A stretch of DNA of 28,580 bases from a virus, in IMG/VR virus record IMGVR_UViG_3300025889_000704, positions 1-28,580 of that record; one strand, written 5' to 3'. The notes beneath the pieces were generated by a model. That model saw only the letters and a program-made list of their open reading frames with translations. It searched no databases and was not told where the DNA came from. Below are positions 27,644 to 28,580 of this stretch, piece after piece (positions within the stretch are counted from its first letter, which is position 1; every line of letters starts with the position of its first letter). The position numbers and the translations under genes were made by a program.

Positions 27644-28580
27644 CTACGATCCTAAATTTTTTGAACAGTTTGCTAAAAATCCATTTGGTACTGAATACTT
27701 AAAGTTACCTACTCCATTACCATCACTATTACCACCTGCTGTTTCTTGTCCTCCAAAAGTTCCATCTTGTCCAAAGTTCCATGTTACAGTTAAACCATTT
27801 GCAGAACCTTTCCAACCACCCCAAACAATAGCTCCTATTCCCTCACCAAAATCTGTTGTTGAATGTTGATATACTTGACCAGTTCCATTTGCTGGGTCGC
27901 CACTATTTCTCCAAGTCCCATTTACACCTACCCACCATTTTCTAGTAGTAGGGTCATATGCCATCATTACTATATCACCTGTTGTTATTGTTCCGCCAAT
28001 ATTAGCACTAGCATTACCACCATTTAACCATATATAACCACTAAGATAATTTGTTTGAAATACCAAAGTGTTATCATCATCATCTCCACCAAATGTTCCA
28101 AGTCCTAATGTACCACCATAATTTGATTGTGCATCTACTCTAACTTCACAATAAGATTTAAAACCTAATTCTTGTGTTGTATAAAATTGGTCATCACCAC
28201 TTAAAACATTTGTTAGATTACCTTGACTAAGTGTACCATGACTTAATGGGTTTAATGGATTCATTGTGTTAAAATTATTGGTAGGTGAGTCAGCCATTTG
28301 GTCGTGTGAGGCAAGTCCACTTGTTGTTAAATCATTACCACTTCCTGACTCATCATCTCCTAAGTCAGCACTATCTCTTCCATCAACAAAAAATCCTCCT
28401 GTACCATAACTGCCAGAATATTCTTTAGGAATCCATATATTAGATGAGTTGTATTCTCCAAAATCTGTTGGTGCTAAAGCTGAACCATTTACATAGTGCA
28501 TTTCTGCAAGGTAGCCATCAAAATAATTACTTCCATTAGATATATACCTACCAAAACCAATGTTAACATTAGAACCAACA
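27644..28580 (-). CDS. Tail fibre with laminin-G/SPRY-like domain, C-terminal part (runs off window)
   Basis: The frame stays open to the last base of the window, so the ATG at 28501 is only an internal methionine. Upstream residues read NYFDGYLAEMHYVNGSALAP, the end of a concanavalin/laminin-G-like domain. Next come FGEYNSSNIWIPKEYSGSYG, GGFFVDGRDSADLGDDESG and SPTNNFNTMNPLNP. Then follows a SPRY-like half (MMAYDPTTRKWWVGVNGTW), ending at NGFLANC. This is a common marine phage fibre design, likely binding host sugar. The N-terminal virion-attachment part is outside the window. Confidence 0.8.
   Translation of the reverse strand, partial: VGSNVNIGFGRYISNGSNYFDGYLAEMHYVNGSALAPTDFGEYNSSNIWIPKEYSGSYGTGGFFVDGRDSADLGDDESGSGNDLTTSGLASHDQMADSPTNNFNTMNPLNPLSHGTLSQGNLTNVLSGDDQFYTTQELGFKSYCEVRVDAQSNYGGTLGLGTFGGDDDDNTLVFQTNYLSGYIWLNGGNASANIGGTITTGDIVMMAYDPTTRKWWVGVNGTWRNSGDPANGTGQVYQHSTTDFGEGIGAIVWGGWKGSANGLTVTWNFGQDGTFGGQETAGGNSDGNGVGNFKYSVPNGFLANCSKNLGS

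Noticed and set aside
28499-28501. ATG at 28501 as start of the last tail protein
   Set aside because: The frame is open to the window end and the residues before it (FDGYLAE) belong to the same laminin-G-like domain, so this is an internal Met.
1-28580. tRNA genes, CRISPR arrays, insertion sequences
   Set aside because: I looked for cloverleaf-like sequences, regularly spaced repeats and transposase motifs and found none that hold up by eye; a dedicated tRNA or repeat search was not possible.

Overview
The window is a large, AT-rich (estimated by eye at somewhat under 40% GC) part of a tailed bacteriophage genome of the short-tailed (podovirus) type. It holds a T7-style structural module: portal/head-tail connector, scaffold, capsid, tail tubular proteins A and B, and three or more internal virion proteins. 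The tail-tip proteins have the laminin-G-like and repeated Trp/Gly-rich domains common in marine phages, so a marine, probably alphaproteobacterial, host is a reasonable inference but is not proven. No phage RNA polymerase, DNA polymerase or helicase is visible here. No tRNA, rRNA, CRISPR array or insertion sequence was seen.

Layout. (a) 19600 down to 1, leftward: a ribbon-helix-helix regulator, small early genes, a DUF1064 nuclease and a DUF3310 protein. These are followed by a winged-helix replication-type protein, a small protein with an SSB-like acidic tail, terminase small subunit, a stand-alone integrase arm-binding domain and a C5 cytosine methyltransferase. Terminase large subunit, a small membrane protein, a GNAT-fold protein and several basic mini-proteins come next, then portal, a Bbp19-like protein, scaffold, capsid, tail adaptor, tail nozzle and internal virion proteins. 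(b) 19753 to 23237, rightward: two hypothetical proteins, a serine recombinase, a membrane peptide, a two-part YqaJ-type nuclease, an ERF-like annealing protein and a LexA-like DNA-binding domain, ending at a strong terminator. (c) 28580 down to 23211, leftward: tail-tip/receptor proteins, mini-genes, a lysis cassette (XhlA-like, holin, M15 endopeptidase) and a PD-(D/E)XK nuclease. Regulation most likely centres on the divergent region 19601-19752, which has inverted repeats. The leftward genes cut by both window ends suggest that the right end (tail tip) continues into the left end (internal virion proteins) on a circular or circularly permuted map.

Most notable. A complete 252-codon gene lies inside the methyltransferase gene on the same strand in the +1 frame. 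It has its own strong ribosome binding site and carries recognisable motifs of a family normally found beside C5 methyltransferases. Next come a YqaJ nuclease whose active-site residues are divided between two overlapping, translationally coupled genes; an integrase arm-binding domain with no integrase; a possible HhH/DNA-glycosylase-like domain inside an ejected virion protein; a C-tract-rich structured element just upstream of the terminase small-subunit block (candidate cos/pac or G-quadruplex); and a structured capsid mRNA leader behind a near-consensus promoter. Several short genes (16-59 codons) are also described.
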